A stretch of 64,000 nucleotides of DNA from Polystyrenella longa (lineage in GTDB: Bacteria; Planctomycetota; Planctomycetia; Planctomycetales; Planctomycetaceae), in assembly GCF_007750395.1 (NCBI RefSeq), contig NZ_CP036281.1, forward strand, positions 4,363,001 to 4,427,000. The letters run 5' to 3'. The notes below the pieces were generated by a model. That model searched no databases, had not been told where the DNA came from, and saw only the letters and a program-made list of their open reading frames with translations. Positions 45,340-55,133 of the stretch are shown here, piece after piece; the stretch's first letter is position 1, and each line of letters begins with the position of its first letter. A program made the translations under genes and the position numbers.

Positions 45340-46443
45340 ATGACCGAGTCTCCCGAGGAGTTACTCACCGAAGCTCAGCTGAAGCGTTTGCAAGACTTCG
45401 ACTTCCCCTGTATCACAAAAGAACTCCCGGGTATCGGTGGTGTGCTTAAACAGGAACTGGAAGATTTTATCGTCGAAGAAATCCCTGTCTATGAACCACA
45501 AGGGACGGGCGAGCATCTCTTTCTCTGGATCGAAAAACGGGATGTATCTGGCCCCGATCTCGTTGGTCATCTCAGTCGATCTCTCAATATCGATCCACAG
45601 TTCGTTGGAATGGCGGGGATCAAAGATCGCCGTGCCATCACACGGCAATACGTCTCCGTTCCTGCATCTTGTGAACCCGATCTGGCTGCCGTCACGATCG
45701 ATCAGATTACGGTGCTGAAGCACAGTCTGCACCAGAACAAACTGAAAACCGGACATCTTGTCGGTAATCGCTTTTCGATCCTTCTGCGAGAGACCTCTTC
45801 AGAAGCGTACGAAGTCGCGGTCCAGATTCGGGACGAGTTATTGAAATTCGGTTTTCCGAACTACTTCGGTCCGCAACGATTCGGACATGGAGGCCGAACT
45901 GTCCAGTTTGGATTGAAATCCCTCTTCCGACCGCCAGGGAAAGTACGTGGTAAGCGGGCACGTTTTGAGCTTTCTGCCGTGCAATCCTGGTTATTCAATC
46001 TGGCACTGGCAGAGAGAATCGACGAGGAGTTGTTCCACACAGCCCTGCTGGGCGATGTGATGCAAGTCCGCAAATCGGGTGGCCCCTTCGTCGTGGAAGA
46101 CGTGAACCGCGAGAAGGAACGTCTCAAAACGGGCGAGATAGCAATTGCTGGCCCCGTATTCGGTCCCAAAATGAAGATGCCAACCGACGAAGTGCAGGAA
46201 CGAGAGAACCGCATCTTAAGCTCCGCCGGTCTGACCCTCAACGATTTCGCACGGCACCGCAAACTGTGTGCGGGGACGCGGAGGCCTTACAGCATTCTGC
46301 CGGAGTCGATTGAGATTTCGCCTGAAGCGAACGGACTCCGTTTTCAATTCGAGCTCCCCACGGGCTGCTATGCCACCACAATGCTACGAGAGTTCATGAA
46401 GACGGATTGGTCACCGGATTCAGTTCGCGATTCGATTGAGTGA
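45340..46443 (+). CDS. truD: tRNA pseudouridine(13) synthase TruD
   Basis: 367 residues, within the family range. It isomerises U13 of tRNA-Glu and others. The catalytic Asp96 lies in the family signature GMAGIKDRRAITRQYVSV. EDFIVEEIPVYEPQGTGEHL is the typical N-terminal strand, and NYFGPQRFG and ELPTGCYATTMLREF close the active-site region. The insertion domain between them is present. It directly follows the tRNA-Arg gene; the window also encodes tRNA-Glu, a known substrate class. Confidence 0.95.
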   Translation: MTESPEELLTEAQLKRLQDFDFPCITKELPGIGGVLKQELEDFIVEEIPVYEPQGTGEHLFLWIEKRDVSGPDLVGHLSRSLNIDPQFVGMAGIKDRRAITRQYVSVPASCEPDLAAVTIDQITVLKHSLHQNKLKTGHLVGNRFSILLRETSSEAYEVAVQIRDELLKFGFPNYFGPQRFGHGGRTVQFGLKSLFRPPGKVRGKRARFELSAVQSWLFNLALAERIDEELFHTALLGDVMQVRKSGGPFVVEDVNREKERLKTGEIAIAGPVFGPKMKMPTDEVQERENRILSSAGLTLNDFARHRKLCAGTRRPYSILPESIEISPEANGLRFQFELPTGCYATTMLREFMKTDWSPDSVRDSIE

Positions 46444-46471
46444 CTTTGTACTCGCTCAAAGAACTCAACTA

Positions 46472-46498
46472 TAAAAAAAGCCCGCACGCGGCGGGCTT
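46472..46498 (-). terminator. Terminator of the metallophosphoesterase gene
   Basis: An 8-bp stem, AAGCCCGC (46479-46486) with GCGGGCTT (46491-46498), with a short loop. The A-run at 46473-46480 gives the U-tract on the minus strand. It lies between convergent genes. Confidence 0.85.
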
Positions 46499-46534
46499 CG
46501 AATTCGCATTATTCAAAATATGGAAGCAGGTTGA

Positions 46535-47956
46535 CTACTCCTTCTTTTCCTCTTCTTCAGCTGGCTCGCGACGATTTTCGGGAGTGTCGGGAACTTGCTC
46601 GATTAATTTGTTGGGTTTACCTTCTCGTTTCTGCAATGTGAACCCATCGTACTTTTCGCCGATGGCCGTACGAGCTTCATATTTCAATTTGTCCCCATCC
46701 ACAGTAATGATCTGATACAGCTGAGTATCTTCGGCGGCGCGACGCATGAAGGGTTGACGCCCCAGGTCGTACATTTTAGGACCACTCACAGAGACAACGT
46801 ACATCGTGCCTGTTTCATCCTTCTGTCCCTTCTCGCCACTGGGTTGATTCTCGGCCAAAGCGGTGGGCTCGTAGTCGCCCGCTTTCATCAGTTTGGTGCG
46901 AGAGTAAGTATGGTCATGCCCCTGCAGAACAAGATCAACTTTGTATTTATCAATCGTGGGTTGCCATTTCGCACGCAACGTCGGGTTGTCGCGTCCTGCT
47001 TTGGGTGAATAGATCGGGTGATGGAACGTCAGAATCGTCCATTGATTCGGGTTATTGGCTAAAACCTTATCTAACCACTCAGCTTGTTCATCCAAACGTT
47101 CGTTCGAGTTCATGGCGACGATTCGGACACCTTGATAGTCGATGTAGAAAACCGATTCTTCCAGGTCACTGGGACCATGTTCCGGGAAGGTGAAGGTCGG
47201 GCGCCAGTGTTTGGTGAGATAGTAAGTTTTATACTCGCCATCGTCCCCTTTTTCTTTGAAGTACTCATGGTTACCGGGAACAGCTATGACGGGCGTCGTG
47301 CGATTAATGAAACCACCGCTGTAGAACCATTCGCCCCAGTTTGCATCGTTGTGTGCATCGTTGATCAGGTCGCCAGCGTGCAGGAAGAATGCCGCTCTTG
47401 GAGCATCTTTGAATGCTTCACGAACTATGCGAGACCAGTGTGATTTTAAATCATTTTGAGCGTCACCAAAATAAACGAACGTGAACGGTTTATTTTCTTC
47501 GCTTGCCGTGGTGAAGTGAGACCATTCAGACCAGTTCACCCCATCACCGACGCGATAGGCATACTTCGTCGCTGGCTCGAGTTCACGGAAGTTGACACTG
47601 TGGTAATGAGCAGGATGCAAGCTGGTCAACAGCAGTGATGTCTTGGCGTTGTACCGTTTTGAGTCGGCTTCCGGAATGGGGCCAGCCGTTGCTTTGGCGA
47701 CTTCAGCGTAAGCGCGATACACGCTGGTATCGGTTCGCCAATTCACCGCCTGCGTCGTAGCAGGAGCTTCCTTCCAGGAGAGGACAATCCGGTCTGGAAC
47801 TGCCGAAGGTTTCCAGACTTCGAGATCCGCTGCCAGAACGGGTTCATGTTTGTGATCATCTTCGTCATGCGCCTGAACAGCAGGCACGCCGAAATTAGTC
47901 AAAGCGGCTGTCATCAAACATGTGGCACATAAATATCGAAACGATAATGACTTCAT
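46535..47956 (-). CDS. Secreted purple-acid-phosphatase-like metallophosphoesterase
   Basis: 473 residues. The signal peptide ends near residue 29 (VPAVQAHDED), and a His/Asp-rich mature N-terminus could bind metal. A fibronectin type III-like domain (about 45-150; PDRIVLSWKEAPATTQAVNW) precedes the two-metal phosphoesterase core: VYFGDAQNDL, LHAGDLINDA, VPGNHEYF, LTFHHPIY and LQGHDHTYSR. This layout is that of plant and bacterial purple acid phosphatases, so phosphate-ester hydrolysis outside the cytoplasm is likely. A Pro/Glu/Lys-rich tail ends the protein. Confidence 0.88.
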   Translation of the reverse strand: MKSLSFRYLCATCLMTAALTNFGVPAVQAHDEDDHKHEPVLAADLEVWKPSAVPDRIVLSWKEAPATTQAVNWRTDTSVYRAYAEVAKATAGPIPEADSKRYNAKTSLLLTSLHPAHYHSVNFRELEPATKYAYRVGDGVNWSEWSHFTTASEENKPFTFVYFGDAQNDLKSHWSRIVREAFKDAPRAAFFLHAGDLINDAHNDANWGEWFYSGGFINRTTPVIAVPGNHEYFKEKGDDGEYKTYYLTKHWRPTFTFPEHGPSDLEESVFYIDYQGVRIVAMNSNERLDEQAEWLDKVLANNPNQWTILTFHHPIYSPKAGRDNPTLRAKWQPTIDKYKVDLVLQGHDHTYSRTKLMKAGDYEPTALAENQPSGEKGQKDETGTMYVVSVSGPKMYDLGRQPFMRRAAEDTQLYQIITVDGDKLKYEARTAIGEKYDGFTLQKREGKPNKLIEQVPDTPENRREPAEEEEKKE

Positions 47957-48421
47957 GGAGGGTCCTCAAAGTGTTGTCGTAAGATTTTCTAGTCTACGCC
48001 ACCCTGAATCAGTTTGAGCGCATTCAGTTTAAGTGCGTTCAATGAAACTGCAGGTAATCGCATTGAGATAAATACAAGTCTATCTCATCCCGTTACGTAA
48101 GGTGCATCGCGAACAGGTTAATAGCGAGAAAAGGAGGGCGTACAGGAGGGAAAGTCAGGTAGGAAACGTAAATACGGTATTTCTAATCGCAATCCAGTTA
48201 ATCGTAGCGTGTTCTGGCGGTGTTGCCTCCTGATTTCAAGGGCTCTTCGGAACCGATAGCCGCCACACATATCCTGGACAAGATCTAATCTATACGGCAG
48301 ACCTACCCATTGACCAGTCTTCCTATAGTGAACATGGAAAGAATGATCTTATCGCAGACCATCATTAAGACGTGATGAACATATTTTAATATCCTAATGA
48401 ACGTCGCCCCTGAACCGATCT
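47957..48421. other. Gene-free stretch between two minus-strand genes
   Basis: 465 nt holding the promoter of the phosphoesterase and the 3' flank of the sialidase-like gene. A small AAATAC/GTATTT repeat near 48170-48182 is the only structure seen. No gene is supported. Confidence 0.4.
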
Positions 48422-49663
48422 TCACGGTTTCGGTGCCAGGCTGTTGGGGGTTTTCCATTTGATTCGTGTCAGCCAGGTAGCACCTGTAGCGGCCGACTCT
48501 TTTGCTTCCTTACTGAAGATTCCTTCAGAGACCGTCACCCAGGTTTCCGCAGAATTCATTTCAGATATACCGAAGTTCCCCAACGTCGCCCCGTTCTCGG
48601 GGACCAGCACTCGTTCAGTAGAGCGAACGACTTGAAGAGTTTCCGGATTCACCTGGGCGATAAACAAAGGAGCCCGGTGACGAAAGATGTGATCGTTATC
48701 CGCACCGCTGCGGGTATAGCAGAGAAACAGACCATCCTGATGAGTCGCCCAGTGTTGTTGGGTGTTATAGCTTCCCAATTCTGTTCCGTCGTCGAAGGTC
48801 CACGTTTTTATCGGTTCGTATTGAAGTCCATCTTCACTCGTCGTAACGTATCCTTTTTTATCGTTGCGAAGCGTGAGATAAAACTTGTTCTGGAAAAAGG
48901 TAATCGAGGGTTCTACTAATCCTCGTACCACATCCAGTTTCATTTCGTTGCCATGCTCGATGTATTCAAGGTCTTTCCCGTCGAACCGAAAGCGTACCAC
49001 CATCACATTGAACGGTTGCTTATCTGTTTCGCCGCAATAGAAGGGAAGCAGAACTGTTCCATCCGGCAATGTAAGCCACTGGGCACACGCACTGCGGGCA
49101 TAATCGAACTTGTCGTCTTCTGGCATATTCACTCGTCGTAAGGTCGACCAACTTCGCGCCTTTGGGTCGTACACGGCGTAAGACGTCTGATGGGCCCGTT
49201 TAATATCACTTAGTTGATCCCCATCCGCACTGTAGCGTACTTCTGCACCTACTGCCAAAACTGTTTCAGAAGGAGCGTGCCACCCGGGAGTCATGTCGCA
49301 AGCGGAAACATTCACATCTCCATCGGACACCCAACTCAACTCCTCAGGACGGATCGTACCTGACCAGACTTTTCCACCGTCGTAGGTCGTCATATAGCTA
49401 AGACCGGAATAGAAATCAGAGCGATGCAGGTGCTTCTGAATCGTCATGATCGCGGCAATCTTGCCATCTCGTCCCATTCCGGGCAGCGGAGCTAGACGGG
49501 GATGAAACCAGAGAAAATGGCCATCGTCATGCTCCAGTAGCTTTTGAGTTTCGATCTCATAGTCGAGCGGTTGAAAAGTGGCATCTTCCCCTCGGACGTC
49601 GAGGGCGAAGAACATGAACGCGAGCCCAAGACTAACGCGGGTCATCAATGATGGAGTGAGCAT
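48422..49663 (-). CDS. Secreted sialidase/BNR-like six-bladed propeller protein
   Basis: 413 residues from ATG 49663, which gives a signal peptide (MTRVSLGLAFMFFALDVRGED); an earlier start would overlap the upstream gene and bury it. The mature protein has the exo-sialidase-like pattern: FLWFHPRLAPLPG near the start (Arg-containing strand), then blades such as MTTYDGGKVWSG (Asp-box-like), RSWSTLRRVN, LPDGTVLLPFYC and VEPSITFFQNKFYLTLRNDK. The substrate is probably an extracellular glycan, but the family also contains non-catalytic members. It is in the same orientation as the YncE-like gene, 58 nt downstream of it. Confidence 0.72.
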   Translation of the reverse strand: MLTPSLMTRVSLGLAFMFFALDVRGEDATFQPLDYEIETQKLLEHDDGHFLWFHPRLAPLPGMGRDGKIAAIMTIQKHLHRSDFYSGLSYMTTYDGGKVWSGTIRPEELSWVSDGDVNVSACDMTPGWHAPSETVLAVGAEVRYSADGDQLSDIKRAHQTSYAVYDPKARSWSTLRRVNMPEDDKFDYARSACAQWLTLPDGTVLLPFYCGETDKQPFNVMVVRFRFDGKDLEYIEHGNEMKLDVVRGLVEPSITFFQNKFYLTLRNDKKGYVTTSEDGLQYEPIKTWTFDDGTELGSYNTQQHWATHQDGLFLCYTRSGADNDHIFRHRAPLFIAQVNPETLQVVRSTERVLVPENGATLGNFGISEMNSAETWVTVSEGIFSKEAKESAATGATWLTRIKWKTPNSLAPKP

Positions 49664-49721
49664 AATTGCAACTTTCGTGAGAGCGGCCTGATGCAAATCT
49701 GAGTAGAAAGCGATAACAGAA

Positions 49722-50897
49722 TTAGGGTGCGGCTCGAAGCGATGACGCATACCCCGGGACTTTGATCCGGTATCCGGTATCCTCCAACCGTTGTCCGCTC
49801 ACTTTGTAAAGGAACAACTCCTTGGCGAGATGGCATTGCACTACCAGGTATTTCCCATCGGAGGTAAAGGCGACCCCTTCTGGAATCCGTTTGAGCGGAA
49901 GACGCTGAACGACTTTGTAAGAGTCTTCGTTCCTTTCCAGTAGGACCACTTCGGCGTCGTCTTTGAACAGAGGATTCGAAGCGTCGTAATTTGAACTTCC
50001 CATCACGACTGCGGCCACCAGTTTACCGTCGGGACTGACTTCGATTGATTCTGGAATCGCACCGATAGGAACGATATCAGTCGTGTGCGGACGATCGGCC
50101 TGAAGATCGATCACAGTGAGTGCGTCGATGTTGGGAGCTCCATCTCCCGACCCGGCTCCGGCCGTCAGACCAAACTGTCCATCGGGAGAGATGACACAAC
50201 GATACGGACGACCGAACGTATTAAACCGGCGTCCATTCAATTCGACTTGTTCGTCATCGATCGTGAACTGCGCGAGGTAACAACCTTCCTGCACACTAAT
50301 CAATCCTGTTTTTCCATCGGGACTAATGGCCACATCGGACACGGATGCTTCGGGTTCATCAACCTTGATCATCGTCAACGGAGTCACTTGTTTCTCACGA
50401 ATCCGTAAAATCGAAATCGAACCCGCCGCCCGGTTGGCAACGATTGCCAGTTTACCATCGGGAGTAATCGACATGCCAGAGGGCTGCGAGCCGTAATGGA
50501 TTTCCTGAATGACTTGGGGTGGTTCCGTGGTCAGATCAAGCACGTGAATTAAATCGTCGGGGGCATATTGAGTTTCATCGTTCGGATCAATCTTCAGCGA
50601 GCTGGCTATCAGTGCCAACTCGTGATTCGGAGTGATCGCAATGTTTGACGGAGGACCGACAACGGTGTTTTCAATACCCGGAAGATGTTCCACCCGTGGA
50701 GGAAACTGAGAAAAGTCCAGAATGCTAATTGATCCTGCTTCTGGATGGGAGCCAGGAACAACGCGAGCTGCTCCCGTATGCACATCGATTTTATTTTCAT
50801 TTCCGGAAAGCATGAGTTGGGCATCGGCTCCATTCACAATGCCTAAAGAAATGAAGGCTGCTGTCAGCAAAACCCCGTTACGAGTGTTTAAGTACAT
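49722..50897 (-). CDS. Secreted YncE/lactonase-like beta-propeller protein
   Basis: 391 residues from ATG 50897 (signal peptide VLLTAAFISLGIVNGADAQ); an ATG 33 nt upstream is an alternative. The repeated blade motif I-x-I/V-S/T-P-D/N-G-K/H is seen as ITPNHELALIA, SITPDGKLAIVANRAAGSIS, ISPDGKTGLISVQ, VISPDGQFGLTAG, VSPDGKLVAAVV and FTSDGKYLVVQ. Such seven-bladed propellers include 6-phosphogluconolactonase-like and YncE-type proteins; the catalytic residues of the former are not evident, so it may be a binding protein. The sialidase-like gene lies just downstream. Confidence 0.8.
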   Translation of the reverse strand: MYLNTRNGVLLTAAFISLGIVNGADAQLMLSGNENKIDVHTGAARVVPGSHPEAGSISILDFSQFPPRVEHLPGIENTVVGPPSNIAITPNHELALIASSLKIDPNDETQYAPDDLIHVLDLTTEPPQVIQEIHYGSQPSGMSITPDGKLAIVANRAAGSISILRIREKQVTPLTMIKVDEPEASVSDVAISPDGKTGLISVQEGCYLAQFTIDDEQVELNGRRFNTFGRPYRCVISPDGQFGLTAGAGSGDGAPNIDALTVIDLQADRPHTTDIVPIGAIPESIEVSPDGKLVAAVVMGSSNYDASNPLFKDDAEVVLLERNEDSYKVVQRLPLKRIPEGVAFTSDGKYLVVQCHLAKELFLYKVSGQRLEDTGYRIKVPGYASSLRAAP

Positions 50898-51246
50898 ATC
50901 CGTTTTCCCATTCGTGCGCGTTGGAATCATTTCCGTAGGAATAATTCAGTGAAGCATTAACCAAAGCATAAGATGTGCCTTGATCACGAAATCTCTGTAT
51001 TTCGTGCCAGGTGATGTCTTTCGATTGTTTCAGCGCACTAAAAGAATATCAACTCTGCCGAGAAGGAAGCACGCGCTAGCAGGCGAATCAGAACGGAATT
51101 CTCCAGTTGATGAAGAATTCGTCACTTTGCCGGCTTTGGCATGTGATTAGCGAAACCTGTTTGACAGTACCCGAAAACACGCTTCAGAATGGAATTTGAT
51201 GCGTTTTGTCAACAAATCGCCTCAATCAATGTTTCGAGGAATCAAC
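50898..51246. other. Divergent intergenic region
   Basis: About 350 nt between the YncE-like gene and the 123-aa secreted protein. Both promoters must lie here; I see no strong hairpin or recognisable operator. Confidence 0.4.
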
Positions 51247-51618
51247 ATGACGATCAACAACACCCAGAATTATCACTCGAACCCATCTGGTTTCTCGATT
51301 CGTGACGGATTCGTGATTCTGCTTGGCACGTTGTTGATGCTCGTCTTCACGGGAGTGGAAAGTGAAGCCGCCGACGGAAGCTGGATGTATCGTCGTTCGT
51401 ATTTCAGCCACGCCCCGGAACCCCATGGGGAGATTCACTACCCGCAACCCGAGAGCCGATCAGCCTACCGGAAGGCATACCATGGAGTAAATCCTGGATT
51501 TGCAGTGACGGGAGGATATCGTGTCAATCGTGTTCAACTCCGGTCAGGGAATAGTGTTGATACGACAGTGCAATACGAAGGTTGGAACATGATGTACGGC
51601 CCACGCTACAAACCGTAA
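51247..51618 (+). CDS. Small secreted protein of unknown function, 123 aa
   Basis: Not recognised. The start is at ATG 51247, preceded by GAGGA at 7 nt; an ATG 51 nt upstream lacks such a site. A polar N-terminal 20 residues precede one hydrophobic segment (IRDGFVILLGTLLMLVFTGV), acting as a signal or anchor. The mature part is short, Tyr/Arg/Ser-rich (WMYRRSYFSHAPEPHGEIHY) and ends with VQYEGWNMMYGPRYKP, resembling small planctomycete envelope proteins. Monocistronic. Confidence 0.6.
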   Translation: MTINNTQNYHSNPSGFSIRDGFVILLGTLLMLVFTGVESEAADGSWMYRRSYFSHAPEPHGEIHYPQPESRSAYRKAYHGVNPGFAVTGGYRVNRVQLRSGNSVDTTVQYEGWNMMYGPRYKP

Positions 51619-51697
51619 GAGAACTCCGCTGCTCGTTCCTCAGCTTTGCTAAAAAGTTCGTATCAGTCGTCACCCTCTGGAACCTGGCATGAACCAT

Positions 51698-52258
51698 CTA
51701 CTGAATACGAGTCGCCAGGATCGGCATCGTTTTACCGGAGGTGGGGCTGAGGCGTTCGATCTGAGTCACTTTCCACTCGTCATTGTCTCGCTCAAAATAG
51801 ACATGCCATCGTGACGGAAAACGTTGCCCCTGCATTCCCGAATTCCCTCGAGGACGGACAGTTCCATTCGCCCGCAAATGGGCCTTTGCCGACTGTCCTC
51901 CAGGGTCGACCTCAACCGAAAGATCGGTGATGCGAAGGTTCTCTGAGAGATCGTACTTTGACATGCCCGAGCGAATTAACACACCGATCGTACTTTCATT
52001 ATCACTCAGGTGATTAATCACTTCCTGCTGCCGGTTTTCCTGAACATCGGAGGCCAGATCCAGGACAACTTGCTCTACCACTTCTGCTTCGGTGACGACA
52101 AATCGTTCTAAGAAAAAGAGCAGGGGGCAAACTGCCAGACAACCGAGACCAATCGTTGCCGCTTTACCTCGACCAGTGGACACGCCGTACACGAACAACA
52201 AAAGAAAGAGCCCGAAGCATATGTAAATGGGAGGCCAGGGAGTTTCGGTGAACCACAT
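51698..52258 (-). CDS. Membrane-anchored protein with an NTF2-like soluble domain
   Basis: 186 residues. Two hydrophobic segments at about 10-28 and 33-52 form an N-terminal hairpin. The soluble part (55-186) starts with a helix AEVVEQVVLDLASDVQENRQ and continues as a beta sheet (LRITDLSVEVDPGGQSAKAH, RWHVYFERDNDEWKVTQIER), a pattern suggestive of an NTF2/SnoaL-like or nuclear-transport-factor fold. No catalytic residue can be named. It lies between convergent and same-strand genes without an obvious operon. Confidence 0.6.
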   Translation of the reverse strand: MWFTETPWPPIYICFGLFLLLFVYGVSTGRGKAATIGLGCLAVCPLLFFLERFVVTEAEVVEQVVLDLASDVQENRQQEVINHLSDNESTIGVLIRSGMSKYDLSENLRITDLSVEVDPGGQSAKAHLRANGTVRPRGNSGMQGQRFPSRWHVYFERDNDEWKVTQIERLSPTSGKTMPILATRIQ

Positions 52259-52398
52259 GAGGAAAACCCTTTCAAAATACAGAGGTGTGACACGAACTGT
52301 CTGCGGCCCGAATTGCTAATTAGACAACATCCAATTATAGGCATGAGTCGCCGTGATGTGTGCCCCATTTCATAAAATCAAAGAATCATTCGTGGTAC

Positions 52399-52432
52399 AA
52401 AAAAAGATGACTTTCTCCATTTGAGAAAGTCA
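52399..52432 (-). terminator. Terminator of the HTTM operon
   Basis: A perfect 10-bp stem, TGACTTTCTC (52408-52417) with GAGAAAGTCA (52423-52432). The A-run at 52399-52405 provides the U-tract in the minus-strand transcript. Confidence 0.9.
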
Positions 52433-52479
52433 CCCTCAAGGCTTGTGCGTTAACCTCATTATCTCGAAAAGATTCGAAC

Positions 52480-54018
52480 TCAGTTGGCTGCCGCCTGCTC
52501 CATCTGAGTGCCCACCGAGATCCGTTTTCGAGCGATCTCATCCCCTTTGCTCATTACTACCAGATCATAATTACCTGGGGAAACGGACTCGCCGAAAGTG
52601 TAATTGAAGTCGACAACATTCTGGTCTCTCGAAACAAGTAACTTCACCCGGTCAACTAGATTGTCATGAGCATCATGGAGATTACACTCCAACCACATGT
52701 CTGCGTGAGGTGGGTTGAGATAACATTGGGCGATGAGGGAATCACCAATCTCATAATTGTATTGCTGATAGACCAATCGCGGTCCAAGTTTCATCGTTCC
52801 CACTTCAAACGAAAAGAGTTTATCTTTCTCAGTGATGGGGTCGTTGGCGGAACCCAGCATCATCTCCACGTAATCCCGATCGAGTTCTCGCAAAGGAAGT
52901 GGACCCGAGTCTGAACGGACCTGATACAGGTCTCGTTGATGTTCCGCGAAAACGCCGCCAGTGACAATTAACGTGGCAACGGCAGTGAAAAGCAATTGAC
53001 TACGTACAGAGCTGACTGGTTTCGCTGGTGAAGGTATCAGCTCTTTTAAAGTGGATCCCCATGAACTAACCATTTTGCTCCACTCGCGGCTGCGAACTTT
53101 CTTCCGCCACCAGTAGGAAACTCTCTGAACATCTTCTTCCGTAATGAAGGCAAGGTAAGCGCAGAAACAGATTAGCGGGAAAATATACAAACCAAGAATC
53201 AGCGTAGTCATCGCATGAAAGCTCGTACCAATTCCAATCGCGATGATGCGTCCCCATCGGGTCCAGACAATTCCGATAAACAGGATCTCCCACAAGATGG
53301 CCAGGTAAGCCGAAAAGAGAACGAATCCCGGAAACAGAGTCAATAATTCGCCAACGGGGTTCGCATTGTTGATATTCGTATTCATCCAATGATGCATCTG
53401 GTCGCCATTAAAGTAACCCGCAGTGTGGAACTTAGTGACAGCTGCACCAAAATAGACCAGTGCTATCATCAGTTGAATAAGCCGTTGGGGCCAAAGCGGA
53501 AACCGGGGATAGTCATCAATAGATCGACAGACGCCATTCTGCTTCGCTTTTCGTTTTTCCAACCAACTGTCGACAGACCATACGGCCCCACAATTGGATA
53601 GCGACAGAATAAAGAACATATGGCTGGAAATAACTGAGTATTTCGTCATCGTGGACATCACATCAAACATACACAGGTAAGTATAGATGAGCCCGGTAAT
53701 GATAAGCGACACTCGCGTTCGCCATCCGATCATGCAGCAGATCATGCCAAACAACATCAACGTATGCAGCGCAACGATGACTGAGCCTGGTAACAAAGGC
53801 AAGAAATCGTGATATCCAAAACCGATCGCCAGTGGAGCAGGGGCCCCATCGGACGAGTACAGTTCTCGGCTCCAGGTCCACCGAATGGCCATCGTCAGAA
53901 ACAGTACGAAAGGTAATGCCATTCGTATTAACGCCAGCCCGAAAGGGACTTCTTCTTTATGGAAAAAGTCACGCAATTCCTGAACAATCGATTTCCGCTC
54001 TGTCTGAATCATCTTCAT
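52480..54018 (-). CDS. HTTM-domain membrane protein (vitamin K-dependent gamma-carboxylase-like)
   Basis: 512 residues. Multiple hydrophobic segments between about 25 and 300, with the horizontally transferred transmembrane (HTTM) hallmarks: FGLALIRMALPFVLFL, a SVISSHMFFILSLSNCGAVW segment, and LMIALVYFGAAVTKFHTAGYF-type helix carrying the conserved Lys. The C-terminal ~190 residues are soluble and beta-rich (NYEIGDSLIAQCYLNPPHAD). HTTM proteins are related to vitamin K-dependent carboxylase; bacterial members have no proven substrate. It follows the 230-aa gene on the same strand after 76 nt, and the two likely form an operon. Confidence 0.85.
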   Translation of the reverse strand: MKMIQTERKSIVQELRDFFHKEEVPFGLALIRMALPFVLFLTMAIRWTWSRELYSSDGAPAPLAIGFGYHDFLPLLPGSVIVALHTLMLFGMICCMIGWRTRVSLIITGLIYTYLCMFDVMSTMTKYSVISSHMFFILSLSNCGAVWSVDSWLEKRKAKQNGVCRSIDDYPRFPLWPQRLIQLMIALVYFGAAVTKFHTAGYFNGDQMHHWMNTNINNANPVGELLTLFPGFVLFSAYLAILWEILFIGIVWTRWGRIIAIGIGTSFHAMTTLILGLYIFPLICFCAYLAFITEEDVQRVSYWWRKKVRSREWSKMVSSWGSTLKELIPSPAKPVSSVRSQLLFTAVATLIVTGGVFAEHQRDLYQVRSDSGPLPLRELDRDYVEMMLGSANDPITEKDKLFSFEVGTMKLGPRLVYQQYNYEIGDSLIAQCYLNPPHADMWLECNLHDAHDNLVDRVKLLVSRDQNVVDFNYTFGESVSPGNYDLVVMSKGDEIARKRISVGTQMEQAAAN

Positions 54019-54094
54019 GATTGTCTTCCGTGACAGCAGTTTTATTAAAAGAGAAGAGAAAAGTTCGACCGCCCGTCAAGCCTCTAGAGTCGTT

Positions 54095-54787
54095 TCAGTT
54101 TCCAGCCGGGGTAAACAAGTTATCCGGCTCTTTCTGATCCTGAAAAACGGTTTTCTCTTCCTTCGGCCGAGAAGTGGAACGAGAAGCGGGCTTTCGTTTC
54201 GAAGCATTGTCGAACGTGTAATAAGGACTCGCCGACTGAGCTTCCCGTTGTAATCGCGGGTTATTCACAAAATCGTTTTGCGAACAACGCGACAACCAAC
54301 AGGCGTTGGAGAGTGCGATTTGACTGTTCGAATCTAAAACCTGACGAATCGCAAAATAGCTACGTGGCTCTTTCGGTTCGTCGTACAAGCGACTCCAGAT
54401 ATAATCGGGCATGTTGTACTTCTTGGCCCAGTTCTCTTCAAAGACATAGATCCGGGCCATCGGTTCGTGCGACGTATGCGCCAGAACATTCTCAGAAATG
54501 TTCTTCAAGTTGAGTCCGTTGTAATCGTAGTGACGGCGACCGATATCGGAGTAAGGGGTGAATTCACCCCAAGGTCCGCTGGAAAGGTCGTAGTAGGTTC
54601 CACTTTCGCCTTCGCCGACCAGATGGATCCGGTTTTCGTAAGCAGACCAGCCACAAAACATATCCCAGACAACGAAATACATAGCCGGATGAGATGCATT
54701 CATGTATCCCATCACGTTACTGAATAATCCAAAGCCCATGGCCCCCAAATAGGAGACGATGACTAAATTCGCTAACCAGAGTTTCAT
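54095..54787 (-). CDS. Membrane-anchored partner of the HTTM protein, unknown function
   Basis: Not recognised. 230 residues with one N-terminal membrane segment (about 5-27, LANLVIVSYLGAMGFGLFSN) followed by a soluble domain. The latter has aromatic-rich strands (MYFVVWDMFCGWSAYENRIH, GTYYDLSSGPWGEFTPYSD) and the RIYVFEENWAKKYNMPDYIW segment, ending in a Lys/Ser/Pro-rich tail. The adjacency to the HTTM gene suggests a shared process, perhaps as its periplasmic partner or substrate. This rests on position only. Confidence 0.65.
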   Translation of the reverse strand: MKLWLANLVIVSYLGAMGFGLFSNVMGYMNASHPAMYFVVWDMFCGWSAYENRIHLVGEGESGTYYDLSSGPWGEFTPYSDIGRRHYDYNGLNLKNISENVLAHTSHEPMARIYVFEENWAKKYNMPDYIWSRLYDEPKEPRSYFAIRQVLDSNSQIALSNACWLSRCSQNDFVNNPRLQREAQSASPYYTFDNASKRKPASRSTSRPKEEKTVFQDQKEPDNLFTPAGN

Positions 54788-55133
54788 CGTGCGACATCCC
54801 TGTCCTGGTTCTAAAGAGGATAATCACGACCTCGGTCGGGATTACCAGTGTCAGACGAATCCTTGTCCGACCCCATACGCCCGATACTAGATCGGGACGG
54901 ATTGAATTGTCATAAAAAGGACATTTAGGTCAAGATCGATTCAAGATTTTTAACGATCTGTCCGGGGAGCATGATTCATTTACTTTCAACTTTGACACCA
55001 TTTTCTAATTTGGTCACTGTTCAGTACCCAGAATAACCGACACTCCTTATACTGAACACCGGTTCTCAGACGTACGATTGGGTTCCTGTCTGCCAATTCC
55101 GATAAGCCCCGAACTCCTGCAGGATTACGGAGT
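54788..55133. other. Divergent promoter region of the HTTM and addBA operons
   Basis: 346 nt. A TTGACA box lies near 54994, but no matching -10 is found at the usual distance. No coding frame or strong hairpin is seen. Confidence 0.4.

Noticed and set aside
54990-55040. TTGACA box as the addB promoter
   Set aside because: No acceptable -10 element at 16-18 nt.
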